From CAYHVK01 sp964360255 (GTDB lineage: Bacteria > Bdellovibrionota > Bdellovibrionia > Bdellovibrionales > UBA1609), in contig CAYHVK010000023.1 in NCBI GenBank assembly GCA_964360255.1, positions 1-36,176 on the forward strand: a stretch of 36,176 bases of DNA. The letters are read 5' to 3'. The notes under the pieces were generated by a model. The model saw only the letters and a list, made by a program, of their open reading frames with translations, was not told the DNA's origin and did not search any database. A program made the position numbers and the translations under genes. Below, one piece after another: positions 16,789 through 24,638 of the stretch. Numbering within the stretch: the stretch's first letter is position 1; every line of letters begins with the position of its first letter.

Positions 16789-17499
16789 CTAAAGACTTTC
16801 TTGCGCCGCTTTGGCGATCTGTTCTTTTGAGTGTTTTAAGCCCAGATAATTATCAATCATCGCATGAACTAAATAAATAGCCGGAGTCAGTGCCAGCGCC
16901 ACTAAAAGTTTATAGCTGTAATTTGTGAGTGAGAGATTGATGTATTCAGGCGTCGTTATTTTACCCGGCAGCCAAAAAGCAATTCCGAGAACGATAAATG
17001 TATCCACCAGCTGCGAAACTACAGTCGAGCCTGTGGCGCGGGCCCATAAATGTTTGCCGCCGGTTTTCTGTCTTAAGTACCAAAACACGGATACGTCTAA
17101 GAGCTGAGAAATTAAAAAAGCGGTGATAGAGCCTGTAACAATCCAAAGCGATTGGCCAAAGACCATATTGAAAGCCTCATCCGTCACCGGAGAAATTGAG
17201 GCTGCCGGAAATTGCATCAGTATAAACACAAGAGAAAAAGCGAATATAATTAAGCCCGAAACAATAAAGGAGAGCCGGCGCACACCACTGCGGCCAAAGT
17301 ACTCATTGATCAAATCGGTGGTGAGAAAAACAACCGGCCAAGGCAGAACACCTGCCGTTGTAATAAACGGGCCGATGTTAATGAGCTTGCCGCCCACCAC
17401 TTCAGCGAGCACTGCATTGGTGATAAAGAACCCTGAAAGGATCAAGAAGATGAGCTCACGGCGCGAGCTAAAGGTGTCAGGCGGTGTGTGGTGTTGCAT
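16789..17499 (-). CDS. yhhQ: Queuosine precursor transporter (YhhQ/VUT family)
   Basis: A 236-residue polytopic inner-membrane protein with about six hydrophobic segments. Family signatures are seen in NAVLAEVVGGKLI (about 28-40), FLTTDLINEYFG (about 58-69, the conserved NEYxG loop) and ARATGSTVVSQLVDTFIVLG (about 153-172, the S-T-xx-SQxxDT motif). Family members import preQ0/preQ1-type precursors of the tRNA base queuosine. No queuosine gene is adjacent, and no preQ1 riboswitch motif was found in the 5' leader. The ribosome-binding site is weak. It converges tail-to-tail with the hydrolase gene with 2 bases between stops, so neither has a terminator of its own there. Confidence 0.87.
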   Translation of the reverse strand: MQHHTPPDTFSSRRELIFLILSGFFITNAVLAEVVGGKLINIGPFITTAGVLPWPVVFLTTDLINEYFGRSGVRRLSFIVSGLIIFAFSLVFILMQFPAASISPVTDEAFNMVFGQSLWIVTGSITAFLISQLLDVSVFWYLRQKTGGKHLWARATGSTVVSQLVDTFIVLGIAFWLPGKITTPEYINLSLTNYSYKLLVALALTPAIYLVHAMIDNYLGLKHSKEQIAKAAQESL

Positions 17500-17556
17500 G
17501 GATAGTTTATATTAAAGCCAGAAGGCTAGCTCGGCAAGATTCAAAACTGAGTGGTA

Positions 17557-17585
17557 TTGGATAAGTTTAGCCGATGGTCTAGATA
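17557..17585 (+). promoter_or_regulatory. Possible sigma70-type promoter for the small four-cysteine protein
   Basis: TTGGAT (17557-17562), a 17-base spacer, and TAGATA (17580-17585), 31 bases before the ATG at 17617. The GAGGGGGG run at 17593-17600 would then lie at the very 5' end of the transcript, about 16 bases from the ATG, too far for a standard ribosome-binding site. Confidence 0.4.
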
Positions 17586-17616
17586 GTCTTATGAGGGGGG
17601 TGCCGATAAATAAACA

Positions 17617-18012
17617 ATGCTTAAGCGAATCAATTATTTAGTTCTTATTCTCACGACTTCTTTCGTTTCAATTTCTCTCGCCGCAAAGAAAAAGCCTGAG
17701 CCGAAGCTTTTGTTCTCAGTTCTAGTCGATGGTAAATACAGCAACCAAAAGACGACGATCTATCGCGAAGGAAAAGATTGGATTTGCAGCACTGAGCTTA
17801 AAAAAATATTTTTTGCAGGGGAAAAGAAGTTTGATATGAAACTTTTCAATCAGGCTATGGCTGAGAAGCCAATGGTAGAAAAGGGAATCGAATGTCGCGA
17901 ATCTATGACGTTAATCGATCATAACACTAACAAGAAGAAGACATTCCAGTGTGATGCTAGTGAAAAAATAAAAAAATTTCTTAATAAGCTAGCGAATTAT
18001 TGTGGACGTTAA
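17617..18012 (+). CDS. Small exported protein with four cysteines, function unknown
   Basis: A 131-residue protein not recognised as a named family. A signal peptide is clear (residues 1-22, cleavage near SLA-AKK). The mature part is Lys-rich and carries four cysteines (57, 93, 112, 129), enough for two disulfides, fitting a periplasmic or secreted location. The in-frame stop just upstream (17611-17613) fixes ATG 17617 as the earliest start, although no good ribosome-binding site is at the normal distance. It is convergent with the metalloprotease gene, with a 54-bp palindrome between the two. Confidence 0.7.
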   Translation: MLKRINYLVLILTTSFVSISLAAKKKPEPKLLFSVLVDGKYSNQKTTIYREGKDWICSTELKKIFFAGEKKFDMKLFNQAMAEKPMVEKGIECRESMTLIDHNTNKKKTFQCDASEKIKKFLNKLANYCGR

Positions 18013-18023
18013 GTCTCCAGCGA

Positions 18024-18077
18024 ATAAGTACTCCGATCGATGTCGAGGAATTCCTCGACATCGATCGGAGTACTTAT
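18024..18077. repeat. Perfect 54-bp palindrome between convergent genes
   Basis: The 27 bases 18024-18050 are the exact reverse complement of 18051-18077, with no spacer; the centre is GAATTC (18048-18053). As RNA it would fold into a stem of about 25 bp with a 4-base loop on either strand. The symmetry stops abruptly at both ends. No U tract follows on the plus strand, so it is not a classical intrinsic terminator, although its place between two convergent genes suggests transcription stop or RNA 3'-end protection. A REP-like or other mobile palindrome is also possible. Confidence 0.9.
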
Positions 18078-18093
18078 CGGCATCATCATATTT

Positions 18094-20967
18094 CTAGAAA
18101 TTATTTTGAAAAGAAACTAGGCTCGTAATGGCCGTACCTTCGCGCTTATTCATCTCAACGCCAGTGACGCTGAAACGAATGGGTGTGCGGTGAAAAAGCA
18201 AAAGTTCAAATTCGGCGCCGTAAGCCCACTCGTGAAAAAGTGTATCAAGACTTTTTTGATTCTTCGAGCGCACGTAAAACTCTTGATAAATGGCAAATGG
18301 AGCGAATCGTCTGAGAGAAATCGGGAACTTCTTGAAGTAATAGCTCCAGTTGATGGCTTTTTTATAGCTCGCTGAAAATTTGTGCGCTTCACTGAATTCA
18401 ATGCCCGTATCTTCACTATAGCGGCCGAGCTCGGTAGGGTTGAAAAGATCGGCGGTGATGCCTGAGCTGCTGATCTGATCGAGTTCAATATCACCAGTGG
18501 GGCTGTCACTTTTAATCGCATGGTAGCCCACGCTGAAGTAATTCTCCCAGCCCATGTCACGACTGACATTCACCAGGGCGGCGTATCTATTGCGATCGCC
18601 TTCCCATTTCGGAATATCGCCTAAAGCTTCATGAGCAATGACGAATTCATCATGGGCCGATGCCGAATAAGCAATTGGGTAGCTGCGAGTTCTTTGTAGA
18701 TCAAAATAAGTTAGAACTTTTTGCTCGCGATCGAGCGTCACGTTGTCATCGCTGTCGTCGTACTCATATCGATAACGTGTTGTGAGACTGCCTTTGAGCT
18801 GCGGTAATACAAACAGCGGATAATCCAGTTGAAAAGTACCATTCCAAGTTTCATAGCGAGCTATCACTCGAGAGTCTGGGTCGCCGCTGTCACCATTAAA
18901 AATTGCGGTTTGATCTAAGCCGGCTCCGAAAGTCCAATTGAGACGATGGCGCCGATTGGTATAGAAAATAAAAGTATCGTTGGTATCGCCCTCAAGGTGA
19001 TTGTATGAAAGCGTAATATTATTGTACTCCATTGGGTCTGACCAACGAGCGGCAAGACCAAGTATGGCTCCGTATTCTGACCATCCTAAGAAAAACGGAT
19101 CAAGACCATTAAATTTCATCTCGCGCCAGTAAGAATACGGACGCTCAGTTGCAGCTTCGACAGCTCCTGCCGTCTCTGCACCTGCTGAGCTCTCTACAGC
19201 CTGAGTGGCCGCCTCTAAAGCAGCTAGGCCACCAGCTTTGGGCGCCGGGACATTTATATTCTCAAATTTATTATCTTCGTAGAAGTATTGATAATAATTA
19301 GGGGCTTCTTGTGTCGGCTTCAAATCACTGATGAGTTTATACTCGTATCCGGTGGCCGTGATTTCAGTGACGACCCAGTCTTTATCGTTAAGGGCTTTGG
19401 CGTCGACGATAGTGTCGGCGGCATGCATGCGTTCAAGCTTGCTTTGTGTATATCTAAAAAGACTGACGCCGCGTTCAGTAGAAGCGACGAAGTAAATATC
19501 GCCGTTGGCTTTTGCATCGACAATTTTGCCATAGTGACCTTTATACGAAATCAGTGGTTGGCCATTTTTTAATAAAGTGCGCTCAGTGCCCTTTTGTCTG
19601 AAAAATAAAATATCGCCCTGCGGAGAATAAAGCGCCGAAGAGTGTGCGACCCCTAAATACTTAACGTTGCCGTTGCGTGAATCGCTTTCATAAAGCTGAG
19701 TCTCAACAAATGAATCAGGCACGAAAGAATAAAGTTTTTTATTTTTGTAAGTATCAAAAACGAAATGATCGAGAGAGTCTCGGCGAGCTTTGTAATTTTG
19801 AGAGAATAAACCAAAGCGAACTTGGTTGTGATGAACTTTCTCAGATGAAGCTGTGTAGAGCTCGCCATCTAAGTAAATCGGCTCTCCGAGAGGAATATTC
19901 ATTTTTTTCTTTTTAATACCAAGGGCTGACGCCGCTCCACTCACTTGATAATAGACGGGTCGTGATTTGCCATCAGAAGTGAAGAACGTAATGTTGCCAG
20001 TTTGAGGATCACGAGCTAACCCGCGGTGCGAGATCGAGCGAATTTTACTGCTGCCAGGAACGGTTTGCATTTCAGCGGCGAGCGGGCGAAAGCGCTCGAT
20101 AAAGGCTTTAATAGCCGGGTCATAGCCAACACCAAAAGCATCTTCAAAGCTTTTCTTCAATTGAAACGGGAGTAAAAAATATTTCGCATTGGCTAAGAAG
20201 AACTGATTGGTTTTTTCGATACCGTAAGTTTCAGCGAGATAAAGCTGAAAATAACCACCGACTAAGTACTTTTCTTGTCCATAAGGCCAAAAAATATGGT
20301 CGTTAATTAAACGAGTGGAATTAATTTTACCGGTGCGAAGAAGATTCAAGAACAGCGCGCGGTACTCACCACTATAAAGCCGACCGCCATTGCCGAAGCG
20401 GCCCTCGTTGAAAGTGGAGTTTCCTTCAAGGATAAATGTGGGTAAGAAAACATTCGGCACCATCATATAAGTAAATGGCGGTACAAGATTGGGCAGTGGA
20501 TTGCCTAAATACTTATGTAAAAACACCGAGTAGTCTTGCTTCGCATCGAGTTGGTAAAGGTGCGATGTTTCATGAAGAAGAAGCACGCGAGCCCAAGATG
20601 TCGCAGCAAAATCATCGACCAACTCGGTGCCTCCACCATAAAACACCGTATGAAGATTCGGAAAGAGCGTGGCAAACCCATTTGAGATTTGATTGCGCTG
20701 TGAAGTTAAAATCAAAGCCGCTTTTTCATCAAGCTTCCATGCGAAATCTTTTTCGTAAGTGGCTTTGAGTTCGCGGTTCTGCTCTTGAAGCGCTTTTAGG
20801 TAAGGGCGAAAATTTTCAGCGAAGATAAAATCATAGTCATCGGCGGATGAGATGAAATAATCATCATCTGCTGAAACTGTAAAAGCGTAAGACGCAGATG
20901 TGTAAGTGAATATTGCCGTGAAGAATAAAAGCGCTGCGAACTGACTTAAGTTCAATGAAATCCGCAT
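18094..20967 (-). CDS. HEXXH metalloprotease-like outer-membrane protein with propeller-like middle and C-terminal barrel
   Basis: A 957-residue protein counted from ATG 20967, chosen because GAGG lies 6 bases upstream and a signal peptide follows at once (FAALLFFTAIF, cut after ASYA). The longer open frame to 21072 runs into the symporter gene and lacks an export signal at its tip. A gluzincin-like zinc site is seen: HETSH (His132, Glu133, His136) and, 45 residues later, ILEGNSTFNEG (Glu182). The middle (about 310-580) has repeated short strands typical of beta-propellers (for example GNITFFTSDG, NGDIYFVAS). An Ala/Glu-rich linker precedes about 320 residues of alternating aromatic strands ending LVSFQNNF, a barrel with terminal Phe. 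Probably a surface- or periplasm-facing peptidase tethered to the outer membrane (inference). It starts 22 bases after the symporter stop and is likely cotranscribed with it. Confidence 0.75.
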   Translation of the reverse strand: MRISLNLSQFAALLFFTAIFTYTSASYAFTVSADDDYFISSADDYDFIFAENFRPYLKALQEQNRELKATYEKDFAWKLDEKAALILTSQRNQISNGFATLFPNLHTVFYGGGTELVDDFAATSWARVLLLHETSHLYQLDAKQDYSVFLHKYLGNPLPNLVPPFTYMMVPNVFLPTFILEGNSTFNEGRFGNGGRLYSGEYRALFLNLLRTGKINSTRLINDHIFWPYGQEKYLVGGYFQLYLAETYGIEKTNQFFLANAKYFLLPFQLKKSFEDAFGVGYDPAIKAFIERFRPLAAEMQTVPGSSKIRSISHRGLARDPQTGNITFFTSDGKSRPVYYQVSGAASALGIKKKKMNIPLGEPIYLDGELYTASSEKVHHNQVRFGLFSQNYKARRDSLDHFVFDTYKNKKLYSFVPDSFVETQLYESDSRNGNVKYLGVAHSSALYSPQGDILFFRQKGTERTLLKNGQPLISYKGHYGKIVDAKANGDIYFVASTERGVSLFRYTQSKLERMHAADTIVDAKALNDKDWVVTEITATGYEYKLISDLKPTQEAPNYYQYFYEDNKFENINVPAPKAGGLAALEAATQAVESSAGAETAGAVEAATERPYSYWREMKFNGLDPFFLGWSEYGAILGLAARWSDPMEYNNITLSYNHLEGDTNDTFIFYTNRRHRLNWTFGAGLDQTAIFNGDSGDPDSRVIARYETWNGTFQLDYPLFVLPQLKGSLTTRYRYEYDDSDDNVTLDREQKVLTYFDLQRTRSYPIAYSASAHDEFVIAHEALGDIPKWEGDRNRYAALVNVSRDMGWENYFSVGYHAIKSDSPTGDIELDQISSSGITADLFNPTELGRYSEDTGIEFSEAHKFSASYKKAINWSYYFKKFPISLRRFAPFAIYQEFYVRSKNQKSLDTLFHEWAYGAEFELLLFHRTPIRFSVTGVEMNKREGTAITSLVSFQNNF

Positions 20968-20989
20968 GTAAAACCTCGGGTGTAGAACC

Positions 20990-22303
20990 TTAACTATTCT
21001 CAACCTTCGGAATGAAATCCTCAAGCGGTACTTTTTCAACTCTTGAGAGATAAAGGGAAGCCAGTGAATCACCTGTGGTATTCAGTACGGTACGACCCAT
21101 GTCGAGGAGACGGTCGACTCCGAGGATGAGCGCGATACCTTCTGGTGGAATGCCGACTGTTGCCATGGCTGACATAAGCAGCGGTATAGAGCCACCGGGG
21201 ACCCCTGCAACGCCGACAGATGTGACGATAACAAGTACAACAAGTGTGAGATGATCAGCAGGACTTAGGTGTACACCGAAAACCTGAGCGATAAAGAGAG
21301 CGGCTACGATTTCAAAAAGCGCTGTGCCATCCATGTTTATAGTTGCGCCCAGCGGAGCACAGAACGTCGTGATTCGCTCGGGAACTCCAAAATTCTTTTG
21401 GAGCGTGCCTATCGTTGTTGGGAGTGTTGCATTGCTTGAACTTGTTGAGAAAGACGTAATAAATATCGGTGAGGCATTTTTATAGAAGTAACGAAGAGGA
21501 AGTTTAACAATATATTTGGTAATTAAAGAATACGTTACGCAAAAATGAATAATGTACCCGAGCACTACGACGCCAAAGTATTGAGCCACATTGCCAATGA
21601 TAGAGATATCAAACTGCACAACAGCGTTAAACATGAGGCAGCCCACAGCGAAAGGGGCGAGCTTCATCACCCAACCAATAATCATAATCATTGAGTCTGA
21701 AATTGTATGAAGAACTTGAATGGTTGTTTGAGCTGCTGCATTTTTTAGATTTAATAGCGTAACACCAATAAGTATTCCAACAAAGATAATGGCTAGCATG
21801 TTTGTATCAGCCATCTCTTGAATAATATTTTTCGGAATCACTTTTTCAACCATGCCTGGCCATAAAGATGTTTTTACGCCTTCACTTTTTGAAACTAATG
21901 AAGATGTTTGCTCACTAAAATTCACCTTAGCAGTTTCAATAAAGGTTTGATCGACTCCTTTGCCAGGCTCGATAGTAAGCACGAGCAATTGGCCAATAAT
22001 AACGGCGATAAAAGTTGTGCAGACATAGAAGGTCGCAAGTTTTCGACCAAGTCGGCCTAAGTGTTCAACTGATCCGAGTTGCGCCACACCGACGGCCAGG
22101 CTGCAAAGGACAAGTGGAACAACAACCATAAAGAGTGAGCGCAAAAATGCGTTACCCACCGGTGCAGTTATATTGGTCATAATTGATTTTAAAGTTTCTA
22201 TATCTAGGGAATTTTTAAGTACTGCACCAGCAATGATGCCGACAATAAGACCAATTAAAATTCTGAAGCCACTGAGATGAGAAGTTTGTTCGTTATTTTT
22301 CAT
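20990..22303 (-). CDS. Dicarboxylate/amino acid:cation symporter (DAACS/SDF family)
   Basis: A 437-residue inner-membrane secondary transporter of the glutamate/C4-dicarboxylate family, which couples uptake to Na+ or H+. Signatures: serine-rich hairpin TSFSTSSSNATLP (about 280-292), the NMDGT motif in GATINMDGTALFE (TM7), and DRLLDMGRTVLNTTGDS (TM8), whose Arg, Asp and Asn line the substrate and ion sites. About eight membrane segments are visible and the length is normal. An Arg in TM8 (DMGRT) fits acidic substrates, but GltP and DctA types cannot be separated by eye. The ribosome-binding site is weak. The next gene downstream begins 22 bases after its stop. Confidence 0.9.
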   Translation of the reverse strand: MKNNEQTSHLSGFRILIGLIVGIIAGAVLKNSLDIETLKSIMTNITAPVGNAFLRSLFMVVVPLVLCSLAVGVAQLGSVEHLGRLGRKLATFYVCTTFIAVIIGQLLVLTIEPGKGVDQTFIETAKVNFSEQTSSLVSKSEGVKTSLWPGMVEKVIPKNIIQEMADTNMLAIIFVGILIGVTLLNLKNAAAQTTIQVLHTISDSMIMIIGWVMKLAPFAVGCLMFNAVVQFDISIIGNVAQYFGVVVLGYIIHFCVTYSLITKYIVKLPLRYFYKNASPIFITSFSTSSSNATLPTTIGTLQKNFGVPERITTFCAPLGATINMDGTALFEIVAALFIAQVFGVHLSPADHLTLVVLVIVTSVGVAGVPGGSIPLLMSAMATVGIPPEGIALILGVDRLLDMGRTVLNTTGDSLASLYLSRVEKVPLEDFIPKVENS

Positions 22304-22460
22304 CGGGCGAAAATAGATTTATTCACGCTCTATATCAAACCTCAAAAACTCTCAATGACGCAGCGGAACAACTCATGTCCTCAGAATCGACAGTAGAAAG
22401 CAGAAAATGCATTAAAATATTGAATTACTTGTTAAAAATGCCGTGAAATTTTTACCTCCA

Positions 22461-22489
22461 TTGAAAATTTCGCTGATGTGCGCTATAAG
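22461..22489 (+). promoter_or_regulatory. Sigma70-like promoter for the small soluble protein at 22530
   Basis: TTGAAA (22461-22466), a 17-base spacer, and TATAAG (22484-22489). The predicted transcript start near 22496 is 23 bases upstream of the CGGAGG ribosome-binding site. It lies downstream of the ATG at 22443, which argues that this ATG is not the real start. Confidence 0.6.
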
Positions 22490-22529
22490 AATTTGTACTC
22501 GAGAGCTTTTAACACCTTCGGAGGATGTA

Positions 22530-22973
22530 GTGCTTAACAACCAGCCTGAAATTATCCGCAACCAGACGGCCCAGATCAATAAAATCGCACTTGATAACCA
22601 AGATGACGATTTAGCAATGATCGACCGCATTGATAACATCCTTGAATTGGCTGATGACCAATACCCACAGTTCACTTTAGCTAAAAACAAAGCTCGCTTC
22701 TTAAGAATGCTCAGCTGGTATAAGCAAAAAGAAACTTGGTTAGACGTAGCTCCGCTTTCTGGCGTGAGCAAACTTTTCAAGCAACAAACTAAAGAGCTTG
22801 AAGGCATCCGCTCAAATAAACTTGATTATGAAATGGAACTTGAAACTGGCACTTTAACGCCAAGCCAACGTTCATATCGCCGTGACGAACTTAAAATGTG
22901 CAAAGTTCACGAGAAAATGGCTGTTCATCTTATTGCGAAAATGCAGGTGAAGATTAAGTCCGGCCGTCGCTAA
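22530..22973 (+). CDS. Small soluble charged protein, function unknown
   Basis: A 147-residue cytosolic-looking protein, rich in Lys, Glu, Asp and Gln, not recognised as a named family. The frame is open from ATG 22443, but GTG 22530 is chosen for three reasons: a near-perfect CGGAGG ribosome-binding site (22519-22524) lies 5 bases upstream, a promoter-like sequence overlaps the extra codons, and the 29 extra residues look unlike the rest. The N-terminus (LNNQPEIIRNQTAQINKIAL) and C-terminus (about 100-147) read as helical; no signal peptide or membrane segment is seen. It ends 45 bases before a strong terminator. Confidence 0.7.
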   Translation: MLNNQPEIIRNQTAQINKIALDNQDDDLAMIDRIDNILELADDQYPQFTLAKNKARFLRMLSWYKQKETWLDVAPLSGVSKLFKQQTKELEGIRSNKLDYEMELETGTLTPSQRSYRRDELKMCKVHEKMAVHLIAKMQVKIKSGRR

Positions 22974-23018
22974 TTTGAGATCTAAATAACATTACAGTAA
23001 AGACTGTGATTCTTTCGT

Positions 23019-23046
23019 AAAACCCAAACTGAAAAGTTTGGGTTTT
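23019..23046. terminator. Intrinsic terminator between convergent genes
   Basis: A 12-bp stem (23019-23030 with 23035-23046: AAACCCAAACT with AGTTTGGGTTT), a 4-base loop (GAAA) and a T6 run on the plus strand. The A run on the left arm gives a shorter U tract on the minus strand, so it can serve both the 22530 gene and the receiver-HPt gene that ends at 23057. Confidence 0.85.
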
Positions 23047-23056
23047 TTGTTTTCGA

Positions 23057-23839
23057 TTAAGCGGCTAAAGCTTGCGAGAACTGAAGTCTTGTCGATTCGT
23101 AGACCATATTGAGTTTGCTAAGTATTCGGGCTAAGTCTTCTTTTGAGAAAATAAAGGCCGATTCTTCGAGTACAAGACAAATACGGCTCATTTCATGGGC
23201 ACCGATGGTTGCACTAATTGATTTCATTTGGTGGGCCTCTGATCGCAAAACAGAAAACTTTGACGTTTCAATGGCCTGTTGCATGCGCAAAAGTCGAGTG
23301 GATGCGCCAGAATTAAATTGGATGATCAGATCATTCACAATGTCGGGTTGACCAGCGCGATTGAGTTGGCGCAGCTGTGCCCATGCGTTTAAATCGACGT
23401 AGGGCAGAATCAGAGTTGTATCCTGCGGTTCGGGTTGATTTCGCGTCTGTGTGCGATGAGAAAAAGGTAAATATTTTTCTATGACATTTCTAATGTCGTT
23501 TGTCGTGCTTGGTTTCGGTAGAAACTCGTTGAACACCGTGGCCAATGGCTCTGGTGGATCATTTTGTCCGGTAAATGCAATTATGGGTGCGGTGCGAGCT
23601 TTAAAATCTGGCAGTGCACGAATAACTTTCGCGGCTTCGAGACCACTCAGGCCTGGCATATCGCAATCTAAAAAAATGACATCGAAGTTTTGTTTTTTTA
23701 CAAACTCCACGGCTTGATGGCCGTTGCCTGCGATATGGGGAGAGTAACCCATTCGCTCGATGATTAATCGCATAACGATTTGTAGGTCGCGGTCATCTTC
23801 TGCGATGAGTATTTGAACTATTGGTGAATGTGAACTCAT
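23057..23839 (-). CDS. Receiver-HPt phosphorelay protein
   Basis: A 260-residue cytosolic protein. The N-terminal receiver (about 8-122) has the acidic pair EDD (14-16), phospho-acceptor Asp58 in FLDCDMPG and Lys109 in FLPKP. A linker leads to a C-terminal HPt domain (about 150-250) with EAHQMKSISATIGA, His203 being the expected phospho-transfer residue. It has no DNA-binding or enzymatic output, so it probably passes phosphate between a receiver and another partner. Its ATG overlaps the stop of the OmpR-type gene by 4 bases (ATGA), pointing to coupled translation and a shared pathway. Possible partners are the CheA C-terminal receiver or the hybrid kinases of this locus (inference). Confidence 0.85.
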   Translation of the reverse strand: MSSHSPIVQILIAEDDRDLQIVMRLIIERMGYSPHIAGNGHQAVEFVKKQNFDVIFLDCDMPGLSGLEAAKVIRALPDFKARTAPIIAFTGQNDPPEPLATVFNEFLPKPSTTNDIRNVIEKYLPFSHRTQTRNQPEPQDTTLILPYVDLNAWAQLRQLNRAGQPDIVNDLIIQFNSGASTRLLRMQQAIETSKFSVLRSEAHQMKSISATIGAHEMSRICLVLEESAFIFSKEDLARILSKLNMVYESTRLQFSQALAA

Positions 23840-24555
23840 GCCGCCGTTTTTTTCAGTTTAGCCATGTTTTTTTCAGTGAATTGGTAACCCACGCCGGGAA
23901 CGGCTTGGATAGAATATGAGAGCTCTAATAATTTATTTCGCAGCGAGCAGACATGTACATCTACGGCTCGATCAAAGACTTCGGCATCGCTGCCCCATAC
24001 ATCAGTTAAAATTTGATTTCTGGTGAAAACTTGATCGGGGCTTTTCGCCAAATAACATAGGATTTTGAATTCCAGTGGTGTCAATGCTACTGAAGTCGTT
24101 TTTTCTTTGGTTGCGATTTTCACTTTGTGAGACTTCAAATTAATTTGTAGATCACCCCGAATTATCATGGAGTTTTTATCTTTATCAATCTGTATTCTTT
24201 TGAGTTTGGAGTCCACGCGGACCTTCAACTCGATAGGATCGAAGGGCTTTGATATATAATCTTCTGCGCCAAGACTGAACGCGGTGACTTTATCAGTAAT
24301 ATGCGTTCGTCCCGTTATGCAGATAACAGGGATTTTTTGTGTCAAATTATGACTTTTCAATTGCTGTAAAAAAATATATCCGTCTTGATCAGGAAGATTG
24401 ATATCCAAGAGAATAAGGTGGATGTCATTTTGTTCGACAATCACTCGCGCATCTTTGAGATTTGATGAGAGTAGCATGTTGTATTGTTCGCTCAGAGTTT
24501 GTGATATAATATGTTGAAATTCAAGTGAGTCTTCAACAAGTAAAATATTATGCAT
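23836..24555 (-). CDS. OmpR/PhoB-type response regulator
   Basis: A 239-residue two-domain regulator. The receiver (about 2-120) has EDS near the N-terminus, phospho-acceptor Asp51 in LLDINLPDQDG, the Thr in ICITGRTH, and Lys in YISKPFDPIE. The winged-helix DNA-binding domain (about 135-230) shows LTPLEFKILCYLAKSPDQVF and DRAVDVHVCSLRNKL, the usual OmpR/PhoB recognition-helix pattern. No classical histidine kinase gene is next to it; it is coupled to the receiver-HPt gene downstream (4-base overlap), so it may be fed by phosphorelay or by the chemosensory kinase. Its ribosome-binding site (GGAG, 5 bases from the ATG) can be sequestered in a leader hairpin. Targets unknown. Confidence 0.9.
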   Translation of the reverse strand: MHNILLVEDSLEFQHIISQTLSEQYNMLLSSNLKDARVIVEQNDIHLILLDINLPDQDGYIFLQQLKSHNLTQKIPVICITGRTHITDKVTAFSLGAEDYISKPFDPIELKVRVDSKLKRIQIDKDKNSMIIRGDLQINLKSHKVKIATKEKTTSVALTPLEFKILCYLAKSPDQVFTRNQILTDVWGSDAEVFDRAVDVHVCSLRNKLLELSYSIQAVPGVGYQFTEKNMAKLKKTAA

Positions 24556-24560
24556 GCTTA

Positions 24561-24592
24561 CTCCGAGTTATTTGCTAACCTTCTTTTCGGAG
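24561..24592 (-). promoter_or_regulatory. Leader hairpin that could sequester the ribosome-binding site of the OmpR-type gene
   Basis: CTCCGA (24561-24566 on the plus strand) and TCGGAG (24587-24592) are exact reverse complements. On the minus-strand transcript the second arm contains the GGAG ribosome-binding site, 5 bases before the start codon. The loop is 20 bases, so the structure is modest. Confidence 0.35.
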
Positions 24593-24638
24593 AATTCTAT
24601 TTTTTATTTAAGAAATATAAATTATTTCGATTATGGGG

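Noticed and set aside
17500..17616. preQ1 riboswitch in the leader of the queuosine-precursor transporter
   Set aside because: I looked for the preQ1-I and similar compact motifs and saw no convincing match.
18024..18077. Calling the palindrome a plain intrinsic terminator
   Set aside because: It has no spacer loop and no U tract on the plus strand, so it is kept as an unexplained palindrome.
20968..21072. N-terminal extension of the metalloprotease-like gene
   Set aside because: It overlaps the end of the symporter gene, and the signal peptide and ribosome-binding site both support ATG 20967.
22443..22529. Upstream ATG extending the small soluble protein by 29 residues
   Set aside because: A TTGAAA-17-TATAAG promoter-like sequence and a strong CGGAGG site lie within this stretch, so the start at GTG 22530 fits better.
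22412..22807. Minus-strand reading frame of 131 codons
   Set aside because: It is antisense to the small soluble protein gene, has no ribosome-binding site and shows no protein-family signal.
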